A DNA stretch of 64,000 nucleotides from Glaciihabitans tibetensis. Lineage in GTDB: Bacteria; Actinomycetota; Actinomycetes; Actinomycetales; Microbacteriaceae. The translations under genes were made by a program, and so were the position numbers. The stretch spans positions 62,001-126,000 of the forward strand of contig NZ_PVTL01000006.1 in assembly GCF_003003265.1 (NCBI RefSeq), in the 5' to 3' direction. Under the pieces are notes generated by a model, which saw only the letters and a list, made by a program, of their open reading frames with translations, did no database searches and was not told where the DNA came from. Shown here piece after piece: positions 48,153 through 56,942 of the stretch (positions are counted from its first letter, which is position 1; every line of letters begins with the position of its first letter).

Positions 48153-48779
48153 TCAGTCCAGCTTGCCGCGAAGGAACTCCGCGATGTCGGCGAGCTCCTG
48201 CGCCGAGATGGAGTGGGCGAGGTCCTCGTAGATCCGCGACGTCGCAGAGGTGTGCGCGGGGATCCACGCTTCCGTGCGTTCGACGGCCGCATGGCTGATG
48301 ATCTGGTCGGCTGTGCCGCGACCGTAGAACACCTCTGGCCGGACTCGCGCAAGCTCGGCATCACCCGGGTGCCCGCCGCTGGCGATGAACCCCGACAGCG
48401 CGACGGTCGCCGCGAACCGTTCGGGAGCGTGACGAATCAGCTGGAGCGACAGTGCCGCGCCCTGCGAGAAACCCAGCAGCCCCACGCTCGTGTAGTCCAC
48501 GGTGTCGAGCCATTCGAGAACAGCGCTCGCCGCGGCATCCACACTCTCCTTCGAAGGATCTCCCGGGGTGCTGTCCCGCATCGTGAACCACGCATTGCCC
48601 CCGTTTTCGGGGATTGGCGCGCGCAGCGACGCGATGACGGGACCGAGCGGCAGGCGAGGCGAGAGGCCGAACAGGTCACCCTCGTGCGAGCCGTACCCGT
48701 GCAACAGGACGAGCAGGGGTCGCCCCGCGCGTTCGCGTTCTGGCGCTGACCACAGGACGGCTTCTGGATCGATTCTCAT
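48153..48779 (-). CDS. Alpha/beta-hydrolase, phospholipase/carboxylesterase type
   Basis: 208 residues. 'LLVLLHGYGSHEGDLFGLSPRL' provides the oxyanion-hole H-G-Y-G, 'GLLGFSQGAAL' the nucleophile elbow with Ser105, Asp158 ('YGRGTADQII') and His189 ('EDLAHSIS') the other catalytic residues. The family is carboxylesterase YpfH/acyl-protein-thioesterase-like, cytosolic. No clear ribosome site precedes the ATG, and an intrinsic-type terminator ends 18 bases upstream, suggesting a leaderless or attenuated transcript. Confidence 0.88.
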   Translation of the reverse strand: MRIDPEAVLWSAPERERAGRPLLVLLHGYGSHEGDLFGLSPRLPLGPVIASLRAPIPENGGNAWFTMRDSTPGDPSKESVDAAASAVLEWLDTVDYTSVGLLGFSQGAALSLQLIRHAPERFAATVALSGFIASGGHPGDAELARVRPEVFYGRGTADQIISHAAVERTEAWIPAHTSATSRIYEDLAHSISAQELADIAEFLRGKLD

Positions 48780-48797
48780 GTGTTGATTGTGGCAAAG

Positions 48798-48828
48798 AAA
48801 ACCCCCGGGGTCTCATGCCGGGGGTTTT
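48798..48828. terminator. Bidirectional intrinsic terminator
   Basis: AAAACCCCCGG (48798-48808) / CCGGGGGTTTT (48818-48828), perfect 11-base stem with a 9-base loop and A/T ends on both sides, so it can act in both directions. It sits between the esterase start and the rest of the divergent region. Confidence 0.75.
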
Positions 48829-48950
48829 CACAACGGGTGAAACGTGGTCTCGTATCCCGTAATCGACGCGCACGTCGACCAAAGCTGGGGAGTCTCTCAT
48901 CCCTCGCTCATGACAAGTATTCTCGCGGAACCTATGGATAAGCTCAAGAT

Positions 48951-48992
48951 CTGCGCAGTTTTTGCGCAGCATCGCCCCCAATACGGGGGCGA
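48951..48992. promoter_or_regulatory. Two consecutive small hairpins
   Basis: CTGCGCA/TGCGCAG (48951-48957, 48963-48969, loop GTTTT) followed by TCGCCCCC/GGGGGCGA (48972-48979, 48985-48992). They lie ~110 bases upstream of the prepilin peptidase gene. Possibly leader structure or an operator. Confidence 0.35.
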
Positions 48993-49104
48993 CGGATGCG
49001 CTTCTGTGTCGTAAACACGAATTCGAGCGTGGAAGAACCGGCGCTGTGCTCGTTCCATGGCACGCGTTTCCATGGCACGGTAACCGCCTGCGGAGGGGCA
49101 GCCC

Positions 49105-49785
49105 ATGAGCGTCAAGGCCCGAGGTCACAGGCTGCTCCGCGAGTTCTCGACCCCGACCCTGGTGGTGCTGGTCGCACTGGCATCCCTTCTCTGCGTCGGC
49201 GTTGTGACCCGCTATGGATTCACTGCGACGGGGATTGCCTACGCGTTCTTCGTGGTGACCGGCACGTGGCTGTCGGCGATTGATCTGCGTCTGCGCATAC
49301 TTCCGAACCGGATAGTTGTGCCGTCGATCGGGCTCGGGCTCCTTCTCCTCGGCGTCGCCGTGGTGGTGGATCGCGCCAGCGCCAGCTCAGCGGCAAGCGC
49401 AGCGGCAGGAGCAGGGGCAAGCGCAGCGGCAAGCGCAGCGGCAGGAACAGCGGCAAGCGCTGCGCCTGGCTTCACGGGAGCGGATGTTGCGGCCGACGCG
49501 ATCCGGGTTGTTCTCGGCGGCCTCGTGTTGTTTGTCCTGTACCTGGTGCTGGCGCTGATTTCTCCTCGCGGGCTCGGGATGGGAGATGTGAAGTTCGCGG
49601 CGTTCGTGGGCATCTACCTCGCGTTCGACGGATGGGACACCCTAGTGAAGGGCGCCGCAGCGGGGTTCGCGCTCGCGGCGGTGATCGGCGCTGGGTTGAT
49701 TGCTTTCCGACGGGTGGGGCGGGGCGCAACAATCCCGTTTGGGCCGCTGATGTTCGGCGGAGCGGTGTTGGTTCTCGCGCTCTGA
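49105..49785 (+). CDS. tadV: Prepilin peptidase (A24, TadV/CpaA type)
   Basis: 226 residues with ~5 hydrophobic helices. The catalytic aspartates are D60 ('SAIDLRLRILPNRIV') and D161 in the GxGD motif 'GLGMGDVKF'. It cleaves the leader peptides of Flp prepilin and pseudopilins at the membrane. It is short, as in CpaA/TadV peptidases without the methylase domain. An Ala/Ser/Gly tandem insertion (about 92-121) lies in the loop between the catalytic helices. It begins the pilus locus, with GGAGGGG before the ATG. Confidence 0.92.
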   Translation: MSVKARGHRLLREFSTPTLVVLVALASLLCVGVVTRYGFTATGIAYAFFVVTGTWLSAIDLRLRILPNRIVVPSIGLGLLLLGVAVVVDRASASSAASAAAGAGASAAASAAAGTAASAAPGFTGADVAADAIRVVLGGLVLFVLYLVLALISPRGLGMGDVKFAAFVGIYLAFDGWDTLVKGAAAGFALAAVIGAGLIAFRRVGRGATIPFGPLMFGGAVLVLAL

Positions 49786-49857
49786 AGTTTCCGGCTGACC
49801 AGCATTTTGTCTGTAGCCACCGCCACGCGTCCAGGGTGAAACTGTTTCACTCTAAAT

Positions 49858-49895
49858 GCCCCCCAAAAGGGGGCTTCCGCGTCCCCCTTTGGGGG
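49858..49895 (+). promoter_or_regulatory. Mutually exclusive hairpins before the pilin gene
   Basis: C6-A4-G5, nine bases, then C5-T3-G5. The stretch can fold as C/AAAA/G (49858-49874), as AAAGGGGG with CCCCCTTT (49866-49873 with 49883-49890), or as CCCCC/TTT/GGGGG (49883-49895). The alternatives exclude each other, as in attenuators or terminator/antiterminator pairs, and the stretch sits between tadV and the Flp pilin gene. It could equally be a terminator with an unusual shape. Confidence 0.4.
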
Positions 49896-50005
49896 ATACA
49901 GTTATGGCACGGACTGAGTCTTTCCCAACAGGTCTCAAACTTTGGTTGGGGTTGTGCTTTATCCGCGAATTGGTCTCGTAGTTTCCCTACCCTTAAGGAC
50001 GCATC

Positions 50006-50233
50006 ATGCTGTCACTCGTTGTCTCTCTCCAGTCCTACCTTGTTGCTGCCAAGGACCGGCTCTCCCGCGAGGAGACCGGTGCGACCGCCGTTGAATACGG
50101 CCTCATCATCGGCCTGATCGCCGTCGCGATCGTCGCCGTCCTCATCTTCCTCGGCCCCCAGCTGGCTGGCCTCTTCCAGGGCGTGAGCGACTCCATTCCG
50201 GAGGTCGCGACCACTTCCACCCCCGCCGGATAG
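50006..50233 (+). CDS. flp: Flp-type pilin
   Basis: 75 residues. The leader ends at Gly25 with the processing motif G/ATAVEYGLIIGLIAV (Glu30 at +5), and the hydrophobic helix continues to about residue 50. This is the typical Flp prepilin length and motif, forming thin Tad pili on the surface. The ATG has AAGGA upstream. The separate upstream leader and high expression expected of a pilin fit its own promoter. Confidence 0.93.
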   Translation: MLSLVVSLQSYLVAAKDRLSREETGATAVEYGLIIGLIAVAIVAVLIFLGPQLAGLFQGVSDSIPEVATTSTPAG

Positions 50234-50331
50234 CCACAGGCGCGCACTCACCCGTTCGCGTCCGTGCCGCGGTGTCCGATCTCGTCGGGCACCGCGGCAT
50301 TCCTGGTCTACCGAGTCCCCCGAGGACTGTA

Positions 50332-50736
50332 ATGAACACCCGACATCCCGAGCACGCGATGTTCCGCTCCGAAGACGGTGCCGTGGCAGTGGAATTTGCC
50401 CTGCTTCTGCCCATTCTGGTGGCGATGCTGATCGGAATCATGGAGTTTGGTCTCGTCTACAACGCGCAGATCACCCTCACGAATGCCGCCCGCGAGGGTG
50501 TGCGCACCGTCGCGATCGAGAACGATCAGACGGCAGCGCGCGCCGATGTGCGTGCGGCCGCCGTCGTGCTTGACCCGGCCGTGGCGGACGCCGACATCCG
50601 TTTCACGCCCACGGGCACCTGTGCGGCTGGCGTCACCGCGACCGTCACCATCACCTACGACTACAGCTATCTCACCGGCTTTTTCGGCGAAGGACTCACA
50701 CTCACCGGAAGGGCGGCAATGCGATGCGGTGGCTAA
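50332..50736 (+). CDS. tadE: TadE-like pseudopilin/assembly protein
   Basis: 134 residues from the ATG preceded by GAGG. 'EDGAVAVEFALLLPILVAMLIGIMEFGLVYNAQITLTNAAREG' is the TadE domain, with a potential leader cleavage at G/AVAVEF. The remainder is an extracytoplasmic domain with a Cys pair. TadE and TadF are minor pilins needed for Flp pilus assembly. It overlaps the next gene by 13 bases. Confidence 0.9.
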   Translation: MNTRHPEHAMFRSEDGAVAVEFALLLPILVAMLIGIMEFGLVYNAQITLTNAAREGVRTVAIENDQTAARADVRAAAVVLDPAVADADIRFTPTGTCAAGVTATVTITYDYSYLTGFFGEGLTLTGRAAMRCGG

Positions 50737-51701
50737 GAGGGCGCGCGGGGCGGACATCCTTACGCGACGAGCGCGGCGCGGTCGGCGTGATTATCGCCGT
50801 CGCCATGGTGGCCCTCTTCGGGTTCGTCGCCATTGTCATCGACGTCGGCGCACTCTATGCCGAACGAGGGCAACTTCAGAATGGGGCGGATGCTGCGGCG
50901 CTCGCCATCGCGCAGGACTGTGCTGATGGCACCTGCACCAACACCCCGGCGACAGCCCAGCTCTTCGCCAACGCAAACGCCAACGACAGCGCGGCGCGGG
51001 CGACCGTCTCGGGCCTGACCACCAGTTCGGTCACGGTGTCCACCGCTACCGTCGATGGCGAGACCGGCGCAGGTGCCCTGGCTCTGTCGTTCGCGCCGGT
51101 GCTGGGTATCGACAGCAAAGCGGTGGCCGCGACCGCAACGGCCGGTTGGGGGAGTCCGCTCACCGGGCCCGCCGTCATCGGGATGACGTTTGCCCCGTGT
51201 GTCTTCGCGCTGAACGGTGCCATTCAGGTGATCAGCATGCACGGGGATTCGGGCGGCAACTCGTGCACCAGTACCAGCCCGTCGGGCCAGGTGCTTCCGG
51301 GCGGCTTCGGGTGGCTGAAGGACAACGCGGGCCAGTGCCAGGCCACGGTCACCGCGGGCACCAACACCACCGTCAGCGGCAGCACCGGCGTCAGCCTTCC
51401 CCCGGGGTGCCAGGCGCTCCTGTCCTCGATGGCCAACGAGACCATCCTCTTGCCCGTCTACTCGGACCGCGGCGGCACGGGTGCTTCCGCTTTCTACAAG
51501 ATCAGGGGCTGGGCCGCGTTCCGGCTGCTCGGCTGGAACTTTCCGGGATTCAGCTACCACAACGCCACTTACCCGGGGGCCAACTGCAAGGGTTCCTGCA
51601 AGGGCATCGTGGGCCAGTTCATTAGCTTCGTCTCCCTCGACGATCGTTTCACTCGCGGCGGGCCGAACCTCGGCACTTCCGTCGTCGAACTAACCCGCTA
51701 G
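50724..51701 (+). CDS. TadG-like pilus assembly protein
   Basis: 325 residues. 'RDERGAVGVIIAVAMVALFGFVAIVIDVGALYAERGQLQNGADAAALA' matches the TadG-like N-terminal domain (Flp pilus-assembly TadE/G-like). A long extracytoplasmic Gly/Thr/Ser-rich domain with four or more Cys ('CADGTCTNT', 'CKGSCKG') follows. Likely membrane-tethered and involved in pilus attachment or assembly. It overlaps tadE at the 5' end; the next gene begins 11 bases after its stop. Confidence 0.85.
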   Translation: MRWLRGRAGRTSLRDERGAVGVIIAVAMVALFGFVAIVIDVGALYAERGQLQNGADAAALAIAQDCADGTCTNTPATAQLFANANANDSAARATVSGLTTSSVTVSTATVDGETGAGALALSFAPVLGIDSKAVAATATAGWGSPLTGPAVIGMTFAPCVFALNGAIQVISMHGDSGGNSCTSTSPSGQVLPGGFGWLKDNAGQCQATVTAGTNTTVSGSTGVSLPPGCQALLSSMANETILLPVYSDRGGTGASAFYKIRGWAAFRLLGWNFPGFSYHNATYPGANCKGSCKGIVGQFISFVSLDDRFTRGGPNLGTSVVELTR

Positions 51702-51711
51702 GAACCAGCCC

Positions 51712-52446
51712 ATGAAAATCCGACTCATCAGTGCCCTGGCAGCTCTTGTCCTGGCGATCATCGGCGTGGTGCTGCTCTCCCAGTACGTGCAGGGCGCCGA
51801 CGAGCGCGCCTACGGCGAGGCGCAAACCGTAGAGGTGCTGGTGGTCGCGGCCGCCGTTCCCGCCGGCACACCCACCGAGGACCTCGGCGAGTTTCTGGAG
51901 GTCAAGGCTGTACCGCAGTCCGTCGTCGCCGAGGACGTCGTCACCAACCTGGCTCAGTTCGGCGGACGGGTTGTCGGCGTCGACCTGGTCGTGGGCGAGA
52001 CCCTGCTGGCGTCGCGGCTCATCGATCCGACCGCGCTCGTGGCACCGGGGAGTATTCCCGCGCCGGAGGGCCTGCAGGAGTTCACTGTCACTCTCACCGC
52101 GGAGCAGACCATCGGCGGACGGCTCGCGGCCGGTGACACCGTCGGCATCTACGTCAGCTTCGGTGACCTCGACCCCGCGGAGGCTCGAATCCTCCCCGGC
52201 ACGAACCACGTGTTCCATCGCGTGTTGGTGACCAGCGTGCAAGGGGTCGTCGTTCCGTCAGACGACAGCTCGGCCGCGCCGGTGCCGGAGGCCGGAGTTT
52301 TCGTGACATTCGCCACCACCGCCGTCGATGCAGAGCGGATCATCTGGGCGCGCCAATACGCCGCATCGCTGTGGCTGTCGCTCGAGACCGAGGATGATCT
52401 CGACGCGGACACGAAGATGGTCACCGACGAGAACTTCCTGCAATGA
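51712..52446 (+). CDS. cpaB: Flp pilus assembly protein CpaB (RcpC)
   Basis: 244 residues. N-terminal TM 'RLISALAALVLAIIGVVLLSQYVQ' is followed by the SAF domain region 'VVAAAVPAGTPTEDLGEFLEVKAVPQSVV' and the RcpC/CpaB domain 'GEGLQEFTVTLTAEQTIGGRLAAGDTVGIYVSF' (approximately). In Gram-negatives CpaB contacts the secretin; in actinobacteria it persists without a secretin. The stop overlaps the next start (ATGA). Confidence 0.9.
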   Translation: MKIRLISALAALVLAIIGVVLLSQYVQGADERAYGEAQTVEVLVVAAAVPAGTPTEDLGEFLEVKAVPQSVVAEDVVTNLAQFGGRVVGVDLVVGETLLASRLIDPTALVAPGSIPAPEGLQEFTVTLTAEQTIGGRLAAGDTVGIYVSFGDLDPAEARILPGTNHVFHRVLVTSVQGVVVPSDDSSAAPVPEAGVFVTFATTAVDAERIIWARQYAASLWLSLETEDDLDADTKMVTDENFLQ

Positions 52447-53645
52447 GCCGCTTTCTGCTCGTCACCAACGACCTCCCGTTCACCGCTCGGGTGCAGCAGG
52501 CGGTTTCCGGAGGACTGACCGGCTCCCTGCGCGTGTTCGAGACCACCGCCCTTCCCGAGACTCCGAACGAGATGCTGAAGGGCGTCAGCGGTGAGCCGAC
52601 CGCCGTCGTGATCCTCGGGCCAGGCGTGGTGGTGGATGCCGCGCTCAAACTCGCCGCCGTGTTCGACGTGCAGATGCCCGAGATCAGCCTGGTGCTGGTG
52701 TCTGACCCCGATCCCGAGTTGGCGCTCGCGGCCATGCGTTCCGGAATCCGGGACCTGCTTGACGACGACGCCGATACCGAAACCATCCGCGTGCTGCTCG
52801 AGCGCGCCTGCCGCACCTCCGAGAACCGTCGAAGGGTCGCTAGTGCGAGCGCTCCTGCATCCACGGGGCCAGCGGGGCAGGTCATCGTCGTGGCGTCCCC
52901 GAAGGGTGGGGTCGGCAAGACCACGTTCGCGACCAACCTCGCGGTCGCTCTCGGTCGGGTGGCCCCGATGTCGACCGTGCTGGTTGACCTCGACGCCCAG
53001 TTCGGTGATGTCGCGAGCGCGCTGCAGCTTGAGCCCGAGCACACCCTCACCGACGCGGTGAGCCGCGCGGCCTCGCAGGACTCGATGGTACTGAAGGCCT
53101 ACCTCAGCGTGCATCACAGCTCCATCTATGCACTGTGCGCCCCGACATCCCCCGCCGAAGCGGACCGCATCAGCGGAGATAACATCACCCACCTGCTCGA
53201 CCAACTCGCGAGCGAATTTCGCTACGTCGTGATCGACTCGGCGCCCGGCCTCGGCGAGCACACGCTCGCGGCACTGGAGAAGGCCACCGACGCGCTGCTG
53301 CTCTGCACAATGGACGTGCCGAGCGTGCGGGGCCTCCGCAAGGAGATCGATGTGCTCGACAACCTGAAACTCGTGCCGCGCCACAGGCGCATCGTGGTGA
53401 ACTTCGGGGATCGCGCGAGCGGTCTCTCGGTGCGGGACATCGAGGCGACCATCGGCGCGACCGTCGACGTGGTGGTGCCGCGGTCGAAGCAGATCGCGCA
53501 TTCCACCAACACGGGTGAGCCGCTACTGCAGCAAACGTCACGGGGGCGCACGGCCAAGGCGTTGCAATCGATCGCGAATTTCTTTGATCCCGCGGCCGCC
53601 CCGGCAGCGCGCAAGGGCCTGCACAAAAGAGCGGAACTGCAATGA
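52443..53645 (+). CDS. cpaE: TadZ/CpaE-type ATPase
   Basis: 400 residues. N-terminal receiver-like half ('VFDVQMPEISLVLVSDPDPELALAAMRSGIRDLL') precedes a MinD/ParA-type P-loop. The P-loop is 'ASPKGGVGKTTFATNLAVAL' near residues 153-165, with 'VLVDLDAQFGDVASALQL' and 'YVVIDSAPGLGEHTLAALE'. TadZ localises the pilus machinery at a pole. It overlaps cpaB and tadA by four bases each. Confidence 0.9.
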   Translation: MSRFLLVTNDLPFTARVQQAVSGGLTGSLRVFETTALPETPNEMLKGVSGEPTAVVILGPGVVVDAALKLAAVFDVQMPEISLVLVSDPDPELALAAMRSGIRDLLDDDADTETIRVLLERACRTSENRRRVASASAPASTGPAGQVIVVASPKGGVGKTTFATNLAVALGRVAPMSTVLVDLDAQFGDVASALQLEPEHTLTDAVSRAASQDSMVLKAYLSVHHSSIYALCAPTSPAEADRISGDNITHLLDQLASEFRYVVIDSAPGLGEHTLAALEKATDALLLCTMDVPSVRGLRKEIDVLDNLKLVPRHRRIVVNFGDRASGLSVRDIEATIGATVDVVVPRSKQIAHSTNTGEPLLQQTSRGRTAKALQSIANFFDPAAAPAARKGLHKRAELQ

Positions 53646-55057
53646 AACTTTCCGACAGACTTGCCGCCGTGGGTGGGATGGAACCGTCAGCGATACCCGA
53701 ACGCGCCGTGCCCGAACGCACCGTGGCTGCGGCCGAGGCATCCCCCGTTCCCGAAGCACCAAAAGGGCCCCCGATCGACGCGCTGCTCACCCTGAAAGCC
53801 CGGGTGGGCGCCGCCCTGTTCGAGCGCCTCGGTGCCAGGATGAACGACCCGAAACTGGCAGAGGCCGACCTGCTCATCTTCGCGCGGGACGTCCTCACCG
53901 AGATCGTTGCAGCGGAAAAGGTGCCGCTGAGCACGGAGGAGAAGCAGCGCCTGGTGCGGCAGATCAGCGATGACGTGCTGGGCTACGGGCCGCTGCAATC
54001 GCTGCTGGATGATCCCAGCCTCACCGAAATCATGGTGAATGGCCCCGACCAGATCTTTGTGGAGCGGGGCGGAAAGCTCACGCTCAGCGGAGCGCGGTTC
54101 CGTGACGAGACCCAGCTGCGCCGGGTGATCGAGAAGATTGTGTCGCGCGTCGGGCGCCGCATCGACGAGTCCTCTCCGCTGGTGGACGCGCGCCTCGAAG
54201 ACGGATCGCGGGTAAACGCTGTGATCCCTCCGCTGGCGGTGAATGGGTCGTCGCTGACCATTCGTAAGTTCGCCGCCGATCCGCTGAAGGTCGACGACCT
54301 GATCGGGTTCGGCTCGATCTCCTCGGAGATGGCGGAACTTCTCGACGCCTGCGTCAAAGCCCACCTCAACATCATCGTCTCCGGTGGAACGGGCACCGGT
54401 AAAACCACCCTGCTGAACGTCTTGTCGTCCTTCATCCCGCAGGGCGAACGCATCATCACCATCGAAGACGCCGTCGAGTTGCAGCTGCAGCAGTCCCACG
54501 TCGTTCGCCTCGAAAGCCGGCCGGCGAACATCGAGGGCAAGGGTGAGATCAGCATCCGCGACCTGCTGCGCAACTCGTTGCGGATGCGCCCGGACCGGAT
54601 CGTGGTGGGGGAGTGCCGGGGTGGCGAGGCGCTCGACATGCTGCAGGCGATGAACACCGGCCACGACGGCTCGCTGTCGACCGTGCACTCCAACTCACCA
54701 CGCGACGCGATCTCGCGGATGGAAACCCTCGTGCTGATGGCGGGCATGGACCTGCCGCTGCGCGCGATCCGCGAGCAGATCGCCTCGGCGGTGGACGTCA
54801 TTGTGCAACTGACGCGTATGCGCGACGGCAGCCGGCGGGTCACCCATATCACCGAGGTGCAGGGCATGGAGGGCGAGATCGTGACCCTGCAGGACGCGTT
54901 TGTGTTCGACTACTCGGCGGGCGTCGATGCCTCCGGCAGATTCCTGGGCAAACCCGTCTCCACCGGCGTCCGGCCCCGTTTCGTCGATCGGTTCAATGAC
55001 CTCGGTATCGAGTTGTCCCCCCGGGTGTTTGCTACCGCGGAGGGCCGGAACCGCTGA
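53642..55057 (+). CDS. tadA: Type II/IV secretion ATPase TadA (CpaF)
   Basis: 471 residues. Walker A SGGTGTGKTTLLN lies near residue 247. Others are 'ERIITIEDAVELQLQQSHVVRLESRPANIEGKGEISIRDLLRNSLRMRPDRIVVGECRGGEALDMLQAMNTGHDGSLSTVHSNS' (Asp box, Walker B, His boxes), and 'EIMVNGPDQIFVERGGKL' before it. It energises pilus extension and secretion. The N-terminal ~45 residues are a variable Pro/Ala/Glu tail. Its stop overlaps tadB by one base (TGATG). Confidence 0.94.
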   Translation: MKLSDRLAAVGGMEPSAIPERAVPERTVAAAEASPVPEAPKGPPIDALLTLKARVGAALFERLGARMNDPKLAEADLLIFARDVLTEIVAAEKVPLSTEEKQRLVRQISDDVLGYGPLQSLLDDPSLTEIMVNGPDQIFVERGGKLTLSGARFRDETQLRRVIEKIVSRVGRRIDESSPLVDARLEDGSRVNAVIPPLAVNGSSLTIRKFAADPLKVDDLIGFGSISSEMAELLDACVKAHLNIIVSGGTGTGKTTLLNVLSSFIPQGERIITIEDAVELQLQQSHVVRLESRPANIEGKGEISIRDLLRNSLRMRPDRIVVGECRGGEALDMLQAMNTGHDGSLSTVHSNSPRDAISRMETLVLMAGMDLPLRAIREQIASAVDVIVQLTRMRDGSRRVTHITEVQGMEGEIVTLQDAFVFDYSAGVDASGRFLGKPVSTGVRPRFVDRFNDLGIELSPRVFATAEGRNR

Positions 55058-55986
55058 TGTGGATCCTCGGGTTTGTCCTCTGTTACCTCGCCATCGTTGT
55101 GGCCGTCTTCGGTGCGTTCGGCCCCGCGGTTACCCGGCTGCCGCTCGAACGGAGGCGGCCGGGTGTGAAGGAACCGGAGACGGGTCTCACCCGGGTGACG
55201 GGGGCGACCGTTGAGAGCATCGACCGCGTGCTCGGAGACCGCGGCTGGTCGCAGGGGTTCGCCTCGGCGCTCGAGCGGGCCGGAATCAAGCTCGCTCCCG
55301 CGGAGTTTGTGGTTCTCGTCGCGTCCGGAGCCGCCATCGCCGCGCTGTTCGCCGGCCTGATCGCTGGCCCGGTCCTCGGATTCATCGCCCTGATCGCCGC
55401 GCCGCTGGTCGCAAAACTTCTGCTCGGATTTCGCGAGGGCAAACGCAAAAAGGCCTTTGCCGATCAGCTGGATGACACGTTGCAACTTCTCGCGGGCGGA
55501 CTCCGTGCGGGCCACAGCTTGCTTCGCGCGATCGACGCAGTGTCTCGGGAGTCGGAGTCACCCACGGCCGAAGAGTTTGCCCGCGTGGTGAACCAGACCC
55601 GCCTGGGCCGTGACCTCAACGACTCGCTCGACGAGACAGCGGCGCGGATGGGAAGCGAAGACTTCAGCTGGGTCGCCCAGGCCATCGGAATCCACCGGGA
55701 GGTCGGCGGTGACCTCTCCTCGGTGCTCGATGAGGTGGGGCACACCATTCGGGAACGCAACCAGATCCGTCGTCAGGTCGCGTCGCTCAGCGCCGAGGGC
55801 AAGATGTCGGCGTACGTTCTGGTCGCGCTGCCCTTTGTGGTGGTCGGAGTTCTCGTCCTGACCAGCCCGAGCTATATCTTGCGCTTTGTAGAGGGCCCGA
55901 TCGGCTTTATGTTGATCGCGCTTTCCGCCGTGATGCTGACCATCGGCAGCCTGTGGATGCGCAAGGTGGTGAGTTTCAAATTCTGA
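55057..55986 (+). CDS. tadB: TadB, Flp pilus inner-membrane platform protein
   Basis: 309 residues with an N-terminal TM, two further hydrophobic segments ('VVLVASGAAIAALFAGLIAGPVLGFIALIAAPLVAKLLL'), a T2SSF domain ('LDDTLQLLAGGLRAGHSLLRAIDAVSRESESPTAEEFARVVNQTRLGRDLNDSLDETAARM') and C-terminal helices. It anchors the TadA ATPase to the membrane with TadC. Confidence 0.92.
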   Translation: MWILGFVLCYLAIVVAVFGAFGPAVTRLPLERRRPGVKEPETGLTRVTGATVESIDRVLGDRGWSQGFASALERAGIKLAPAEFVVLVASGAAIAALFAGLIAGPVLGFIALIAAPLVAKLLLGFREGKRKKAFADQLDDTLQLLAGGLRAGHSLLRAIDAVSRESESPTAEEFARVVNQTRLGRDLNDSLDETAARMGSEDFSWVAQAIGIHREVGGDLSSVLDEVGHTIRERNQIRRQVASLSAEGKMSAYVLVALPFVVVGVLVLTSPSYILRFVEGPIGFMLIALSAVMLTIGSLWMRKVVSFKF

Positions 55987-56864
55987 CCCTGCCCCCACTC
56001 ATCATCGTTGCCATCCTCTGCGTGGCGGCGTGCGTGCCGGTGGGCCTGTGGGCGCTCGTTCAGGGCGATGGGCGCGTCCGCCGCCAGGTGCGGGAGAACC
56101 TGGGGCGCGGCATCGTTGTCGAGGGCACCTCCGCACCGAGCGATCGCCGGGTCTTCTCGGAGGTTGCGAAGGTGCTGGTGTCCGCGCGGAGCCGCGCGAA
56201 GCTCGACCACCTCCATGCGCTCGCCGGCCGGCCGGCCGGCTGGCCGATCGATCGCCTGATCGTGATCAAACCGGCATTGTCGATCGTTGCCGGTCTGTTC
56301 GGAGTGCTGCTGTTCTCGCAGAAGCCGAGCGCGGGATTGTTTCTGCTGGTGCTCGCGATCGTAGTGCTCGGCTACTTTGTGCCCGACCTTCTCCTCCACA
56401 GCCGAGGCATCGAGCGCCAGGCAGCAATCGCGTTGGAGCTGCCCGACACGCTCGACCAGATGCTGATCGCCGTGGAGGCGGGGCTCGGGTTCGAGGCGGC
56501 CATGACGCGTGCGGGGGAGAACGGCAAGGGACCGCTCGCGGACGAGTTCATCCGGACCCTGCAGGACATGCGGGTCGGTATGTCCCGCAAGGATGCCTAC
56601 CAGGCCCTGGCCAAGCGAACCAATGTTCCCGACTTGCGCGCATTCATCCGTGCCGTAGTGCAGGCAGACGCCTATGGCATCTCGATCAGCTCGGTCCTCC
56701 GCACCCAGGCGAAGGAAATGCGGATCAAGCGGCGGCAGCGCGCGGAAGAAAAAGCCATGCAGATTCCCGTGAAGGTACTGTTTCCGCTGATGCTGTTCAT
56801 CCTGCCGGTGCTGCTCATCGCCGTGCTGGGTCCCACGGTGATCACGGTTATGACGAACTTTTGA
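55953..56864 (+). CDS. tadC: TadC, Flp pilus inner-membrane platform protein
   Basis: 303 residues from GTG. TM 'LIIVAILCVAACVPVGLWALV', helix pair near 'KPALSIVAGLFGVLLFSQ', T2SSF domain 'LPDTLDQMLIAVEAGLGFEAAMTRAGENGKGPLADEFIRTLQDMRVGMSRKDAYQALAKRTNVPDLRAFIRAV', C-terminal TM 'VLFPLMLFILPVLLIAVLG'. The 5' end overlaps tadB by 34 bases with no visible ribosome site; an ATT at 55980 is the only other nearby start-like codon. Translational coupling is likely. Last gene of the Tad locus. Confidence 0.9.
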   Translation: MDAQGGEFQILTLPPLIIVAILCVAACVPVGLWALVQGDGRVRRQVRENLGRGIVVEGTSAPSDRRVFSEVAKVLVSARSRAKLDHLHALAGRPAGWPIDRLIVIKPALSIVAGLFGVLLFSQKPSAGLFLLVLAIVVLGYFVPDLLLHSRGIERQAAIALELPDTLDQMLIAVEAGLGFEAAMTRAGENGKGPLADEFIRTLQDMRVGMSRKDAYQALAKRTNVPDLRAFIRAVVQADAYGISISSVLRTQAKEMRIKRRQRAEEKAMQIPVKVLFPLMLFILPVLLIAVLGPTVITVMTNF

Positions 56865-56942
56865 GTCACCGACAGAAGGCCTAGAGAGCGCGCGCAGATA
56901 TTTCTTCGCGCCGCCGACCTCGTTCTGAATAGAATATCGCTC

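Larger units (their letters stand above)
48780..49104. other. 325-base divergent intergenic region before the Tad locus
   Basis: Holds the terminator-like hairpin, two small hairpins in a row and a 12-base direct repeat TTCCATGGCACG (49053-49064, 49068-49079), then the GGAGGGG ribosome site of the prepilin peptidase gene. No protein gene. A promoter for the Tad locus must lie here; I could not assign it securely. Confidence 0.6.
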
